Positions 27,154 through 35,432 of a stretch of 64,000 nt of DNA are shown one piece after another. This stretch comes from Alkalibacterium pelagium (GTDB taxonomy: Bacteria > Bacillota > Bacilli > Lactobacillales > Carnobacteriaceae_A). The notes under the pieces were generated by a model. It was given only the letters and a program-made list of their open reading frames with translations, ran no database searches and had not been told where the DNA came from. The stretch spans positions 68,158 through 132,157 of the forward strand of contig NZ_FNZU01000007.1 of NCBI RefSeq assembly GCF_900109325.1, given 5' to 3'. The translations under genes were made by a program, and so were the position numbers. Positions within the stretch are counted from its first letter, which is position 1. Every line of letters begins with the position of its first letter.

Positions 27154-27551
27154 TAACTTATTCCTCCAGACATCAGTTTTTCGACCGCCGGGATATCAGC
27201 TGGAGCCCAGTCTAGCTTATTTAATTCTGACGGAGCAAGCCATTTGACCTGGCGGTGCTCCGTCAGCTTGGGACGCCCCTTCGTCAGCATACAAAGAAAA
27301 GTAGTCAGATGGACGCGTCCAAAATCATAGTCATATTTGGTCAGTTCAAATTGATTCGCTGATACGTCGACTTCTATCATCAGTTCCTCTTCGAGTTCCC
27401 TCAATAAAGCCTCCTGAGGTGTTTCTCCTTTTTCTATTTTGCCTCCAGGAAACTCCCACAAATTAGGCAGAGACTTCCCGTTTCCTCTTTGAGCACATAA
27501 TATCTTCCCGTTTTCTACTATGATTGCCCCTACTACATGTATATCTTTCAT
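27153..27551 (-). CDS. NUDIX hydrolase, MutT-like
   Basis: A 132-residue NUDIX enzyme of the 8-oxo-dGTP diphosphatase type. The Nudix box runs from GGKIEKGETPQEA through RELEEE near 37-58 and has the catalytic glutamates, although the closing Gly of the consensus is Met. The end (RQVKWLAPSEL) is typical of MutT. It overlaps the helicase gene by one base, so the two are coupled; it follows the zinc-ribbon membrane gene by 31 bases. The role may be nucleotide-pool cleansing tied to the helicase. Confidence 0.85.
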   Translation of the reverse strand: MKDIHVVGAIIVENGKILCAQRGNGKSLPNLWEFPGGKIEKGETPQEALLRELEEELMIEVDVSANQFELTKYDYDFGRVHLTTFLCMLTKGRPKLTEHRQVKWLAPSELNKLDWAPADIPAVEKLMSGGIS

Positions 27552-27582
27552 ATTAACACCCTTACTTCATTCATTTTTCATT

Positions 27583-28248
27583 TTAAACGTGCATTCGTTT
27601 GCTCAGCTCATTCCTTATAGCTTTGCCGTGGCGAAGCAGAACAGACCAGAACATGATGAAGCTGAACAGAACGGACAGCCAGCTGGGCAGTTCGATGACG
27701 ACCCAGTCCATTTGTATGAAAAGGAAAGGGATGAAGCCTACTAAGGCTGCCAGCTGAAGGTACAGAATATAGTCGCCTGCCTGCAGCCTGACGACTTGTA
27801 TGACCACAAACATCGCCAGCAGGGCGGAGATACACAGAATCGGTATCACGAAGGTCAGTGACCAGCCGAGCCAGCCGAAGATATAGTCAAAGTACACGCT
27901 TAATAGTGAAAAGAGAAAGAGGATGTAGACAATCCCTTTGACGATATTCCGCCGCTTTCTGATCAGGACCAGCACCATCATCCAGGTGACCATCAGTCCG
28001 AATAGTACGAACTCAAGTCCGAAAAAGCGGAAGCGCCAGATCGACTGACTGATGAAGTAAATCAAAATGACCAGCAATGACACCAGCGTCAGTGACTGCT
28101 TAACTTTTCTCCTCTGAAATCTGAGACCGACTTCCGGAAAGGATGTAGACGGGCTTCTCTTGTCTGATTCAATTAGTGGCGTGTCACACAATGGACAGAC
28201 ATCCCAGTTATCCAGCACATCTACCTGACATTCAGGACACTTTTTCAT
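27583..28248 (-). CDS. Zinc-ribbon polytopic membrane protein (DUF6320-like)
   Basis: A 221-residue protein that starts with a zinc ribbon (CPEC at about 4-7 and CPLC at about 18-21). Six or seven membrane segments follow from residue 50 on, ending in a short Lys/Arg-rich tail. It resembles DUF6320 proteins, which often accompany acyltransferase and esterase genes like the two upstream. The function is unknown. ATG overlaps the upstream stop by one base (TGATG), with AGAGGAG 8 bases before. Confidence 0.7.
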   Translation of the reverse strand: MKKCPECQVDVLDNWDVCPLCDTPLIESDKRSPSTSFPEVGLRFQRRKVKQSLTLVSLLVILIYFISQSIWRFRFFGLEFVLFGLMVTWMMVLVLIRKRRNIVKGIVYILFLFSLLSVYFDYIFGWLGWSLTFVIPILCISALLAMFVVIQVVRLQAGDYILYLQLAALVGFIPFLFIQMDWVVIELPSWLSVLFSFIMFWSVLLRHGKAIRNELSKRMHV

Positions 28249-29597
28249 CACTGAAACTCCTCTCTCGTCACCTTATTGACATCCAGCTGTATATCAAGCC
28301 CTTCGCTGGACAAATATCTGATAAACCGTTTCTGAATATCCGTTTCAATGAACGGACTGGTGAACAGGATATTGAGTTTATCTTTATAACTGTTCACGCA
28401 GAACTGAGGTCTGACGACCGCCGTGTAAAAGTTAATATTATCCACGTATGGTTCAACCATTTCAGGGAGTGACAATTTCCCAAGATTGGACATCGCTACA
28501 GTTATTTTCCGGTTTGTATAAAGGCTGACCCATTTCAGCACCAAGTCCTTGATCGGTCTGAATACGACACGAACAGCCGGATGAAACTCAAAACCGATGA
28601 ACCGTTTCAGACGTTTCTCAATAGCTTCAGGCTTGATTTCCTTCTTCAGCTGCTTATCGATTTCCTGACAGATGTCTTCGATATTATAAGGCTGATCCTT
28701 TTTAAAGGTATACGCCATCAAAGTCGTACTGAAAAAATTTCTGACTGAAAAAGACGGATAGAATTGTCTCAAATTGACTGGTATCGAAACAGTGACGGTG
28801 TCCTCTTCTTTTTTCTCCTCAATCGATTCATAGACGGATATCATAAATATAGCTGTCAGATATAAGGTCAGTGATACCTTGTGTTTCTTCGACAGAGCCA
28901 GTACATCTTTGACCTGTGTGGTCATCTCAATAATACGCGGGCGGTGATCAGGTGTGATCGTGCCTTTGACTCTGTGTACATTTGAATACTGAGTCTGTTC
29001 TTCGTACGGCTGAAGACTTTTTTCGATGTTGTCTGCTTCCTTATACGCTTCTTCAAACGGTTCCCGCGTGGGTACGTTCTCACGCTTCTTCTTTTTCTTT
29101 CTGAAATAACGGTTAAAGCTGTCTTCCAGATCCTGTTTCTGCCGAGGCGTTCGTTCAGAGTTTTCTCCAAAAGCTTCCGGATGTCTTAAGCGCGTATATT
29201 CTGTAATCAGGTCTTCGAAGAACCACATCGCTCCCGTTCCATCAGTCAATGCATGAAAGACTTCAATGTGGATACGGTTTTCATTATAAATCACTCTGAA
29301 AAGCAGCTCTTTCCGGTCGTAATGATAAATGGCTGTACAAGGCGGCATAGTTTCAGGCTGAACATACGGAATCTTTTCAGTGTGTTCCAGATAGTACCAG
29401 AAAATCCCCCGTCTCATGACGTTCTGAAAGAGCGGGTAGCCTTCATAAACTTTGATCAGTGCTTTCTGAAGGGAGGCCGGATCGACTTTTTCAGACATGT
29501 GCGCCGTAAAACGAAAGACTTTAGTATCCACATCCGTACGTGCAGCTAAAAAAATATTGGACGCATTATCCAGTCTGACCCAATTTTTCTTTTCCAT
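28248..29597 (-). CDS. Condensation/alcohol-acyltransferase-like protein
   Basis: A 449-residue member of the condensation-domain superfamily (PapA/alcohol acetyltransferase/WS-DGAT relatives). The catalytic motif reads FHALTDG (His115, Asp119, Gly120), that is HxxxDG with the first His of HHxxxDG replaced. A second region near 255-330 has the expected conserved DFG-like area only in degenerate form. It probably transfers an acyl group onto an alcohol, lipid or glycolipid. It lies 12 bases after the esterase gene and overlaps the DUF6320-like gene. Confidence 0.72.
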   Translation of the reverse strand: MEKKNWVRLDNASNIFLAARTDVDTKVFRFTAHMSEKVDPASLQKALIKVYEGYPLFQNVMRRGIFWYYLEHTEKIPYVQPETMPPCTAIYHYDRKELLFRVIYNENRIHIEVFHALTDGTGAMWFFEDLITEYTRLRHPEAFGENSERTPRQKQDLEDSFNRYFRKKKKKRENVPTREPFEEAYKEADNIEKSLQPYEEQTQYSNVHRVKGTITPDHRPRIIEMTTQVKDVLALSKKHKVSLTLYLTAIFMISVYESIEEKKEEDTVTVSIPVNLRQFYPSFSVRNFFSTTLMAYTFKKDQPYNIEDICQEIDKQLKKEIKPEAIEKRLKRFIGFEFHPAVRVVFRPIKDLVLKWVSLYTNRKITVAMSNLGKLSLPEMVEPYVDNINFYTAVVRPQFCVNSYKDKLNILFTSPFIETDIQKRFIRYLSSEGLDIQLDVNKVTREEFQ

Positions 29598-29609
29598 GTC
29601 TCTGCCTCC

Positions 29610-30521
29610 TTATGATTGATTTAAAAATGAATTGATTGCTGAAAAAGTCTCCTCGATTGGTTCGGTAAATTTAGGGTACGTGATAAAGCCATGTACACTG
29701 TTATTGACCCGATGAACTTTAGCGGTGTTGCCTGCTTCTTCCAGGGCTCTGGCATATGCCTCCCCTTCGTCTCTGAGCGGATCGAATTCTGCGGTGATGA
29801 CCAGCGTGTCCGGCTGATTCGACAAATCCTCAGCCATCAGTGGCGAAATCGTCTCGCTCTTACGTATCGCCTCATCCGGCGCGTACAGTTCCATGTATTC
29901 CTGAATTTTCTTGATAGTCAGGCCATAGTCGTAGCCGTTGGTCCGAATCGATTCGAAGGGCGATGCTTCGGTGTGATCCCAGTACGTCACGGGATAAATG
30001 AGGATTTGCCTTGAAGGCAGACGTTTCTTTTTATCTCTCAACATCAGTGAGACGGCAGCTGCTAAGTTGGCTCCAGCTGAGTCTCCCATCAGGATCCAGT
30101 CCGGTTCGTCTTCCTCAAGCTTCGTCATCAGCACTTCCGCCACCCGCAGACAGTCATCCAGACCGGCCGGATACGGGTGTTCCGGGGCGAGCCTGTAATC
30201 GACCGAGTAGATGATACGCCCCATGCTGTCAGCCAGGTTGATGCATGGACGAGTATACGTCTCGATATCTCCGATGACCCATCCCCCGCCATGAAAATAA
30301 ATGACTGGTTCCTCATGCTTCTTTACTTTGGGATAGAAAATCCTGACAGGAATCTCGTGATCGTCTGCTGTCGCGTAAATTCTTTTATCCATAATTCGAT
30401 AGGTCGGTTTAGGCTGCCGGGAAAACAGTTTCTGCAGCCGACGCATGGACTGATAGTCTTCCTGGATATCTATTTTAGGCGAAGATACCAGCCTCAATAT
30501 AAATTTAAACAGTGGATTCAT
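29610..30521 (-). CDS. HSL-family alpha/beta hydrolase (esterase)
   Basis: A 303-residue hormone-sensitive-lipase-type esterase. The oxyanion motif HGGGW begins at His77, the nucleophile Ser148 is in GDSAG, the acid is in FDPLRDEG near 247 and the His in VHGF near 277. The frame is open 25 codons further upstream, but the ATG at 30521 has AAGGAG 5-6 bases upstream. First gene of a five-gene run with the acyltransferase, the zinc-ribbon protein, NUDIX and helicase; the first three may form one lipid-modifying module. Confidence 0.85.
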   Translation of the reverse strand: MNPLFKFILRLVSSPKIDIQEDYQSMRRLQKLFSRQPKPTYRIMDKRIYATADDHEIPVRIFYPKVKKHEEPVIYFHGGGWVIGDIETYTRPCINLADSMGRIIYSVDYRLAPEHPYPAGLDDCLRVAEVLMTKLEEDEPDWILMGDSAGANLAAAVSLMLRDKKKRLPSRQILIYPVTYWDHTEASPFESIRTNGYDYGLTIKKIQEYMELYAPDEAIRKSETISPLMAEDLSNQPDTLVITAEFDPLRDEGEAYARALEEAGNTAKVHRVNNSVHGFITYPKFTEPIEETFSAINSFLNQS

Positions 30522-30904
30522 TTTTTCTCCTTGTGGAACTGAACTTTTTAACAGTTTAACACATATCGAACCGGTCCTGATAACCCGAGGCGACATAAGT
30601 ACTTCCTCATTTTACCTTAATTCCCTTGCTATAAGAAGAGTTATAGCGAGTAAGCGCCCTGTTCCGTGCGGACTCTTTCGATAATTTGACGATTCTTACT
30701 ATTCATGTGCCTGATCTGGTGGCGCTCTGGTCTGCGAATGGGTCATAAATCTGTATATGGTACATTCACGAAAAAAATTCAGGCCGAATGGACCATATCT
30801 TCGTTTATGATCCATTAACCAATTTTATCCGGCAGCGAATGGTCCATATCTCCATATATGAACCATTCGCCCCACCTCGACCTCTCTCACCAATGCTCTA
30901 ATAT
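30522..30904. repeat. Intergenic region with three spaced 32-bp palindromes
   Basis: Three imperfect palindromes at 30736-30767, 30786-30816 and 30837-30868 share arms of the form CGAATGGNYCATA and start 50 and 51 bases apart. Arms of units 2 and 3 match at 10 of 11 and 12 of 13 positions; unit 1 is weaker. A separate hairpin, GCTATAA-6-TTATAGC, is at 30628-30647. No gene is visible. Confidence 0.8.
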
Positions 30905-30940
30905 AGAAAAAACCAGCATCCGGGCAGGATGCTGGTTTAC
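30905..30940 (-). terminator. Terminator of the muramic-acid operon
   Basis: Perfect 11-bp arms at 30911-30921 and 30927-30937 followed on the minus strand by TTTTTT. Confidence 0.9.
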
Positions 30941-30944
30941 CTCA

Positions 30945-31979
30945 TTAATCATTTTCTTCCACAAACATGAATCGGTCTCCGTTAGACAGATTGTCCAGAA
31001 GAAGCAGATGGTTGTCTGCTATCTTACCGATGACATTGACTCTCTCATCAGCTGGATAATCCTTCTTCGTTATCTGAACTTCCCCCGAATATCGCTTGTA
31101 GCCTTCATTATCCAGAGTCACAGACCCTTTTGTTCGTGATGTAGTATGCGCCGCACTCACTGTTCTCCCCGGCTGGGCATACTCACGTGACTCCTGCACA
31201 CGAATAAGTGTCGACGGAGAATCTACCCGGACTGTAAACGGCTGATCATACAGATAGCGGTTCTCCCTAGAAAACTTAACAGGAAGCCGGACGAGACCGT
31301 CCCTGCTATACGCCAGAATTAAATCCAGCTCTTCGTCAGACAGTCTGACATCTCCCACAAATACGTTATCTATGTCATACCGTTTCACCAGATCCACATA
31401 CTGTGCGTATGGTGACTGTGACCGGTGTGCTTCAAGCGTCGGAAGTCCCTCGTATATCGGCCCTCTAGGCTCCTCATCCCCCGTTATGAAGGCTCCTAAT
31501 CTGCCTGAAGCAGCTCGAATCGCCTGGTTCATTTTGACAAACTGCTCAGGCTCCAGCCCTGTTTCCGGCCTTGGATAAAAATTGTGCATATATAGGGCGT
31601 CTGAAAACTGTTTGTCAGTCTCCCGAACTGTTGAAGCATTGAATGTCAGATCCAATGCCTCATCCAGTTCGATCGTATCCAGATCAAACCCGTAGTCGAG
31701 CCGGACGTTGTTCAGGTGAAGACGTTCAGCTAAGGTGTTCAATGACTGCTCATTAAATTTTTCGATCGTAACCGGTGAGACGTCTGCGATCACATAAAAC
31801 TCATTCTCCGCCAGCCATTGACACAAGTCTTCAACTTTATTGACATAATCCCGAGTCATTTCTTCACTCATATGAAGTGAGGTGAAAATAGGTGTGCCTT
31901 TTCCTTTTAACTGTTCAAGAGCCGGCTTCTGTTTTTCGAAATGGGAAACATAGACCGAGAATCCTAAAGATTTAGACAT
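30945..31979 (-). CDS. mupG: 6-phospho-N-acetylmuramidase
   Basis: A 344-residue DUF871 protein, now known as MupG, which cleaves MurNAc-6-phosphate-GlcNAc disaccharides from wall turnover in the cytoplasm. The opening (LGFSVYVSH) and the TIM-barrel segments FTSLHMSEE and VIADVSPVT are family markers; a small beta domain follows from about 240. It overlaps murP by 8 bases. ATG at 31979 is chosen over an upstream TTG because AAGGA lies about 8 bases before it. It completes a murR-murQ-murP-mupG operon. Confidence 0.9.
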   Translation of the reverse strand: MSKSLGFSVYVSHFEKQKPALEQLKGKGTPIFTSLHMSEEMTRDYVNKVEDLCQWLAENEFYVIADVSPVTIEKFNEQSLNTLAERLHLNNVRLDYGFDLDTIELDEALDLTFNASTVRETDKQFSDALYMHNFYPRPETGLEPEQFVKMNQAIRAASGRLGAFITGDEEPRGPIYEGLPTLEAHRSQSPYAQYVDLVKRYDIDNVFVGDVRLSDEELDLILAYSRDGLVRLPVKFSRENRYLYDQPFTVRVDSPSTLIRVQESREYAQPGRTVSAAHTTSRTKGSVTLDNEGYKRYSGEVQITKKDYPADERVNVIGKIADNHLLLLDNLSNGDRFMFVEEND

Positions 31980-33396
31980 GCTCAATGTCCTTAGCTTTTA
32001 TGAACAGGAAGGTAATGATGAATCCGGCAACGTAAGAAAGCAGGATGCCGATTCCATAGTGCAGCATGCCGTTCCCCTGCATCAGCGGAAGAGCGACCCA
32101 TCCAGAAGGACCCCAGGCATTCGCCATAACGCCCATCAGCATGACATAAGCGCCACCGAATCCGGCACCAAGACCAGCTGTAATAAATGGTTTACCTAAA
32201 GGCAATGTGACACCGTAGATAAGTGGTTCACCGATACCAAGTATTCCAGCAGGCAGTGCTCCTGAAATGACTTGCTGCAGGCGCTGGTTCTTGGCTTTTT
32301 TAGCAACGATGAAGATAGCAATCGCAGCACCAACTTGACCGGCTCCAGCCATTGCAAGCACTGGGAACAATGATACGCCGCCTAGCGCTTCAAGTTGAAT
32401 GGCATAAATTGGAATCAGGCCGTGGTGCAGTCCAAGAAGAACCATTGGAAGAAACACCGCTGCAAGAATGTAACCGGACAGAACACTAACAAACATATTT
32501 TCAGATCCGATGATGACACTCAAGGCATCTACCAGGAAGTCTGAGGCGAATCCTGAAAGTGGCATAATAATGAAAGCCATCAGCAGTACAGTAATGAGCA
32601 GGGTGATAACTGGCGTGACGATCAGGTCCAGTACATCAGGCACACGTTTGCGTACCGCTCTTTCAATTTTAGATAAAATATAGACGCCGAAAATGACCCC
32701 GATGATTCCGCCTTTACCTGTAGTAAGAATGGAATTCAATGGCTCTTCTGCATCGTAAAGTCCAACTAAAGTGGAAAGTTCTACTAGTGGGGCAGCGATC
32801 GATGCCGCACCGATCATTCCTCCAAGCGCTTCAGTTGCTCCAAAACGTTTAGCCGCATTCACACCAGTGAAGATTGCAAAGTAACCAAGGAAGCTGTTAC
32901 CAATTAAGGCAAACGTGATACGCATGCCATCCCAGAACTCTCCGCTGATTGTTCCTTCTCCCATCATTGTTCCAAGTAGACTACTGAATCCCTGGAAAAT
33001 ACCGGCTGCAATAATAGCTGGAATCATTGGAATGAAAATATTGGCAATTGTTTCCAAGGCCGTTTTCAGTTTTCCTTGGCTTTGGCGGTCTTTGACAGCC
33101 TGTTTATTGTCCTGCCAGTTATTCGAAGAATCTGAAGATGACGGAACGTTATAGGTTTCAATCAGTAAGTCAGCCAGTTTCTTCGCTTTCCCAGGACCAA
33201 CGACAACTTGAAGCGTTTCAGCGTCTACAACGCCCATGACCCCTTCAGTATTTTTCAGGGTGTCCTGGTCGATCTTGCTTTTATCCTTAATGTTCATACG
33301 AAGACGCGTCATACAGTTAGTGGCGGAATTAATATTCTCCGTACCACCAACGGCTTCTACAATTTCTTTAATCAGGGTTTCATTGTTTTTAACCAT
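31972..33396 (-). CDS. murP: PTS N-acetylmuramic-acid transporter, EIIBC
   Basis: A 474-residue phosphotransferase permease. The EIIB domain covers 1-85, with the phosphorylated Cys28 in ATNCMTRLR. A linker follows, and the EIIC domain with about ten membrane segments runs from 110 to 465, including the GEPLIYG segment. It imports and 6-phosphorylates MurNAc or MurNAc-GlcNAc; there is no EIIA domain, so a glucose-type EIIA encoded elsewhere must serve it. AAGGAG lies 8 bases before the ATG. It is 17 bases downstream of murQ. Confidence 0.9.
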   Translation of the reverse strand: MVKNNETLIKEIVEAVGGTENINSATNCMTRLRMNIKDKSKIDQDTLKNTEGVMGVVDAETLQVVVGPGKAKKLADLLIETYNVPSSSDSSNNWQDNKQAVKDRQSQGKLKTALETIANIFIPMIPAIIAAGIFQGFSSLLGTMMGEGTISGEFWDGMRITFALIGNSFLGYFAIFTGVNAAKRFGATEALGGMIGAASIAAPLVELSTLVGLYDAEEPLNSILTTGKGGIIGVIFGVYILSKIERAVRKRVPDVLDLIVTPVITLLITVLLMAFIIMPLSGFASDFLVDALSVIIGSENMFVSVLSGYILAAVFLPMVLLGLHHGLIPIYAIQLEALGGVSLFPVLAMAGAGQVGAAIAIFIVAKKAKNQRLQQVISGALPAGILGIGEPLIYGVTLPLGKPFITAGLGAGFGGAYVMLMGVMANAWGPSGWVALPLMQGNGMLHYGIGILLSYVAGFIITFLFIKAKDIEHV

Positions 33397-33413
33397 TGAC
33401 TATTCTCCTTTTC

Positions 33414-34304
33414 TTATAAAGCTTTTCTGATGTGTCCCTGTGATTCTTCCAGTTTTTTAACAGCCGTGTCTTTGTCGATATCTAATAAAATCATAATTAT
33501 GGCTATTTTGACTTTTCCGTCACTGGCTGCTAAAGTTTTTCTGGCTGTTTCCCTGTCAGCATCGGTTGCCTTCATGACAATATTCTCAGCACGAGATACG
33601 AGCTTTTCATTCGTCGGCTGAACATCGACCATCAGGTTCTTGTATACTTTTCCGATCCCTACCATGGATAGAGTAGACAGCATATTCAGAATCATTTTCT
33701 GAGTCGAGCCTGCTTTCAGACGAGTCGAGCCTGTCAGCACTTCCGGTCCAGGGACCGCTTCTATGGCAATCTTTGCTTCATTTCCTATTGCACTGTTCTT
33801 GTTGCAGGCGATAGCTATGGTCGGCGTGCTGATCTCATTCGCATAGCTCAGCGCACCGATGACATAAGGTGTTCTGCCGCTCGCTGCCAGTCCCACGACG
33901 ACATCGTTTTCATTTAACTCTATAGCTTTGAGATCTTCCTTACCCATTTCTCTGCTGTCTTCTGATCCTTCTATGGCTTCTGTAAATGCCCGCTGGCCTC
34001 CTGCGATCAGACCGACAACTTGTTCTCTTGGTGTACCGAAAGTTGGTGGGCATTCCGCCGCATCCAGCACACCAAGGCGTCCACTCGTGCCGGCGCCAGT
34101 ATAAATCAGTCTCCCTCCTTTTTTCAGCTGGGTTGTAATGACTTGAACAGCTTCCTCAATTTCAGGAATCACCTCCCCAATGGCTTCTGCAACCTTCTTA
34201 TCTTCACTGTTCATAATCGTCAATGCTTCTTTTATACTCATTTCATCCAGATTCATCGTGTTCGGGTTCTGTTTCTCTGTTTCCATTTTTCCTAATTCTA
34301 CCAC
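33414..34304 (-). CDS. murQ: N-acetylmuramic acid 6-phosphate etherase
   Basis: A 296-residue SIS-domain lyase that removes D-lactate from MurNAc-6-P to give GlcNAc-6-P. YTGAGTSGRLGVLDAAECPPTFG and the acidic loop AIEGSEDS are characteristic, and the C-terminal helical domain is complete. The start is GTG with AAGGAG 8 bases upstream, overlapping the murR stop by one base (TAGTG). Confidence 0.95.
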   Translation of the reverse strand: MVELGKMETEKQNPNTMNLDEMSIKEALTIMNSEDKKVAEAIGEVIPEIEEAVQVITTQLKKGGRLIYTGAGTSGRLGVLDAAECPPTFGTPREQVVGLIAGGQRAFTEAIEGSEDSREMGKEDLKAIELNENDVVVGLAASGRTPYVIGALSYANEISTPTIAIACNKNSAIGNEAKIAIEAVPGPEVLTGSTRLKAGSTQKMILNMLSTLSMVGIGKVYKNLMVDVQPTNEKLVSRAENIVMKATDADRETARKTLAASDGKVKIAIIMILLDIDKDTAVKKLEESQGHIRKAL

Positions 34305-35149
34305 TAGTCTCGCTCCTTCTTGATCTGTGTTTTCTCCAGGATTTCGAGGGATTGTTCATACATTCTATTAATAAAGCTGGTATATAAAATATCTATGACA
34401 TTCAGCTGAGCAATTCTGGAAGACATCGCTCCACTTCTGAAACTGAACTCACTGGAGGCCACATAAAGAGAGTAATCTGCCATCTGGTTGATCGGTGAAT
34501 CTCCCGTTTTGGTAATGGAGATGATTTTGGCTCCGTTCTCTTTAGCTACCTTGGCACACGTGATCATTTCTTCAGTCTGTCCTGAATAGGAAATGATAAG
34601 CGCCACATCTTTTTCGCTCATATTCTTTGCCATCAAGAGCTGCGTGTGCCAGTCTTCACTGACATATGACATTTTATTGATCCGAGTGAATTTCAGCTGA
34701 GCATCTTTAGCTACAATCAGTGATGCCCCGATACCAAATATAGACAGCTTTTCGCATGTCAAAATCTCTTCCACAGTTGCCTTGACCACATCATTATCAA
34801 TTAACTGCGCTGTTTCTTCCAGAGAAAGAATATTTTTATGGGTGACCTTCTTGACAATTTCATCCACTTCATCTGTCCGTGTGAGATCAGATATATTCTT
34901 TTCTTTATAATTTGACCGGATCGCCTGCTCATAGATCAGGTCTTTCGAAAAATCTTTGTATCCAGTGTACCCATTTTTCTTGCATAGGCGAATAATTGTC
35001 GAAGGCGAAGAAAAAGTCTTCTCTGCAAGTTTATAGATTGTCAGTCTGCTCGCTTCATCAGGATGTTTCAAAATGAAATCGATCACTGCCATTTCTGTCG
35101 GACTTGCTACTTTCTTGTATTCTTTTAATCTGATCGTTGCTATGGCCAT
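34304..35149 (-). CDS. murR: RpiR-family regulator of the MurNAc operon
   Basis: A 281-residue regulator with an N-terminal helix-turn-helix of the RpiR type (about 1-77, SSPSTIIRLCKKNG as recognition helix) and a SIS domain (about 110-260) that senses a sugar phosphate, presumably MurNAc-6-P. It is the first gene of the operon and so autoregulated. A strong promoter and an inverted repeat lie upstream. The symbol rests on context; the protein alone supports only RpiR family. Confidence 0.85.
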   Translation of the reverse strand: MAIATIRLKEYKKVASPTEMAVIDFILKHPDEASRLTIYKLAEKTFSSPSTIIRLCKKNGYTGYKDFSKDLIYEQAIRSNYKEKNISDLTRTDEVDEIVKKVTHKNILSLEETAQLIDNDVVKATVEEILTCEKLSIFGIGASLIVAKDAQLKFTRINKMSYVSEDWHTQLLMAKNMSEKDVALIISYSGQTEEMITCAKVAKENGAKIISITKTGDSPINQMADYSLYVASSEFSFRSGAMSSRIAQLNVIDILYTSFINRMYEQSLEILEKTQIKKERD

Positions 35150-35173
35150 AGTCTTATCTCCTTCTTCACCTTT

Positions 35174-35229
35174 ATCTTATCAGTATAAAACTAAGTGTCA
35201 ATGAAACGCTTACTATATGGAACATAGTA
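35174..35229 (-). promoter_or_regulatory. Promoter of the mur operon with operator-like repeat and cre-like site
   Basis: Minus strand TTGACA (35196-35201), 16-base spacer and extended -10 TGATAAGAT ending in TAAGAT (35174-35179). Just upstream lies TACTAT-7-ATAGTA (35211-35229), a possible MurR operator. The bases 35201-35215 match the CcpA cre consensus at 13 of 15 positions by my reading. Promoter likely, the other two tentative. Confidence 0.6.
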
Positions 35230-35319
35230 CCACACAATGATGTATTCGATTCCAATATATGAATTTTTCATGAAACTTTTTGGTCCTTCCAAGAAAGAAT
35301 GTTTCAGACAGAATGAGCT

Positions 35320-35348
35320 TTGACAAAGCCCTTGGAATTACCTATAGT
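35320..35348 (+). promoter_or_regulatory. Promoter of the MFS gene
   Basis: TTGACA (35320-35325), 17-base spacer, TATAGT (35343-35348), about 80 bases before the GTG start. Confidence 0.75.
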
Positions 35349-35432
35349 TATCTGGTATGACAGATTCATCCTTATATATCGGATCCCGTCACTGTCATTT
35401 ACATGTAAATTAATCTTTCGGAGGATACATAA

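Noticed and set aside
30736..30868. CRISPR array
   Set aside because: There are only three units, each is itself a palindrome with diverged arms, and there are no fixed-length spacers or cas genes.
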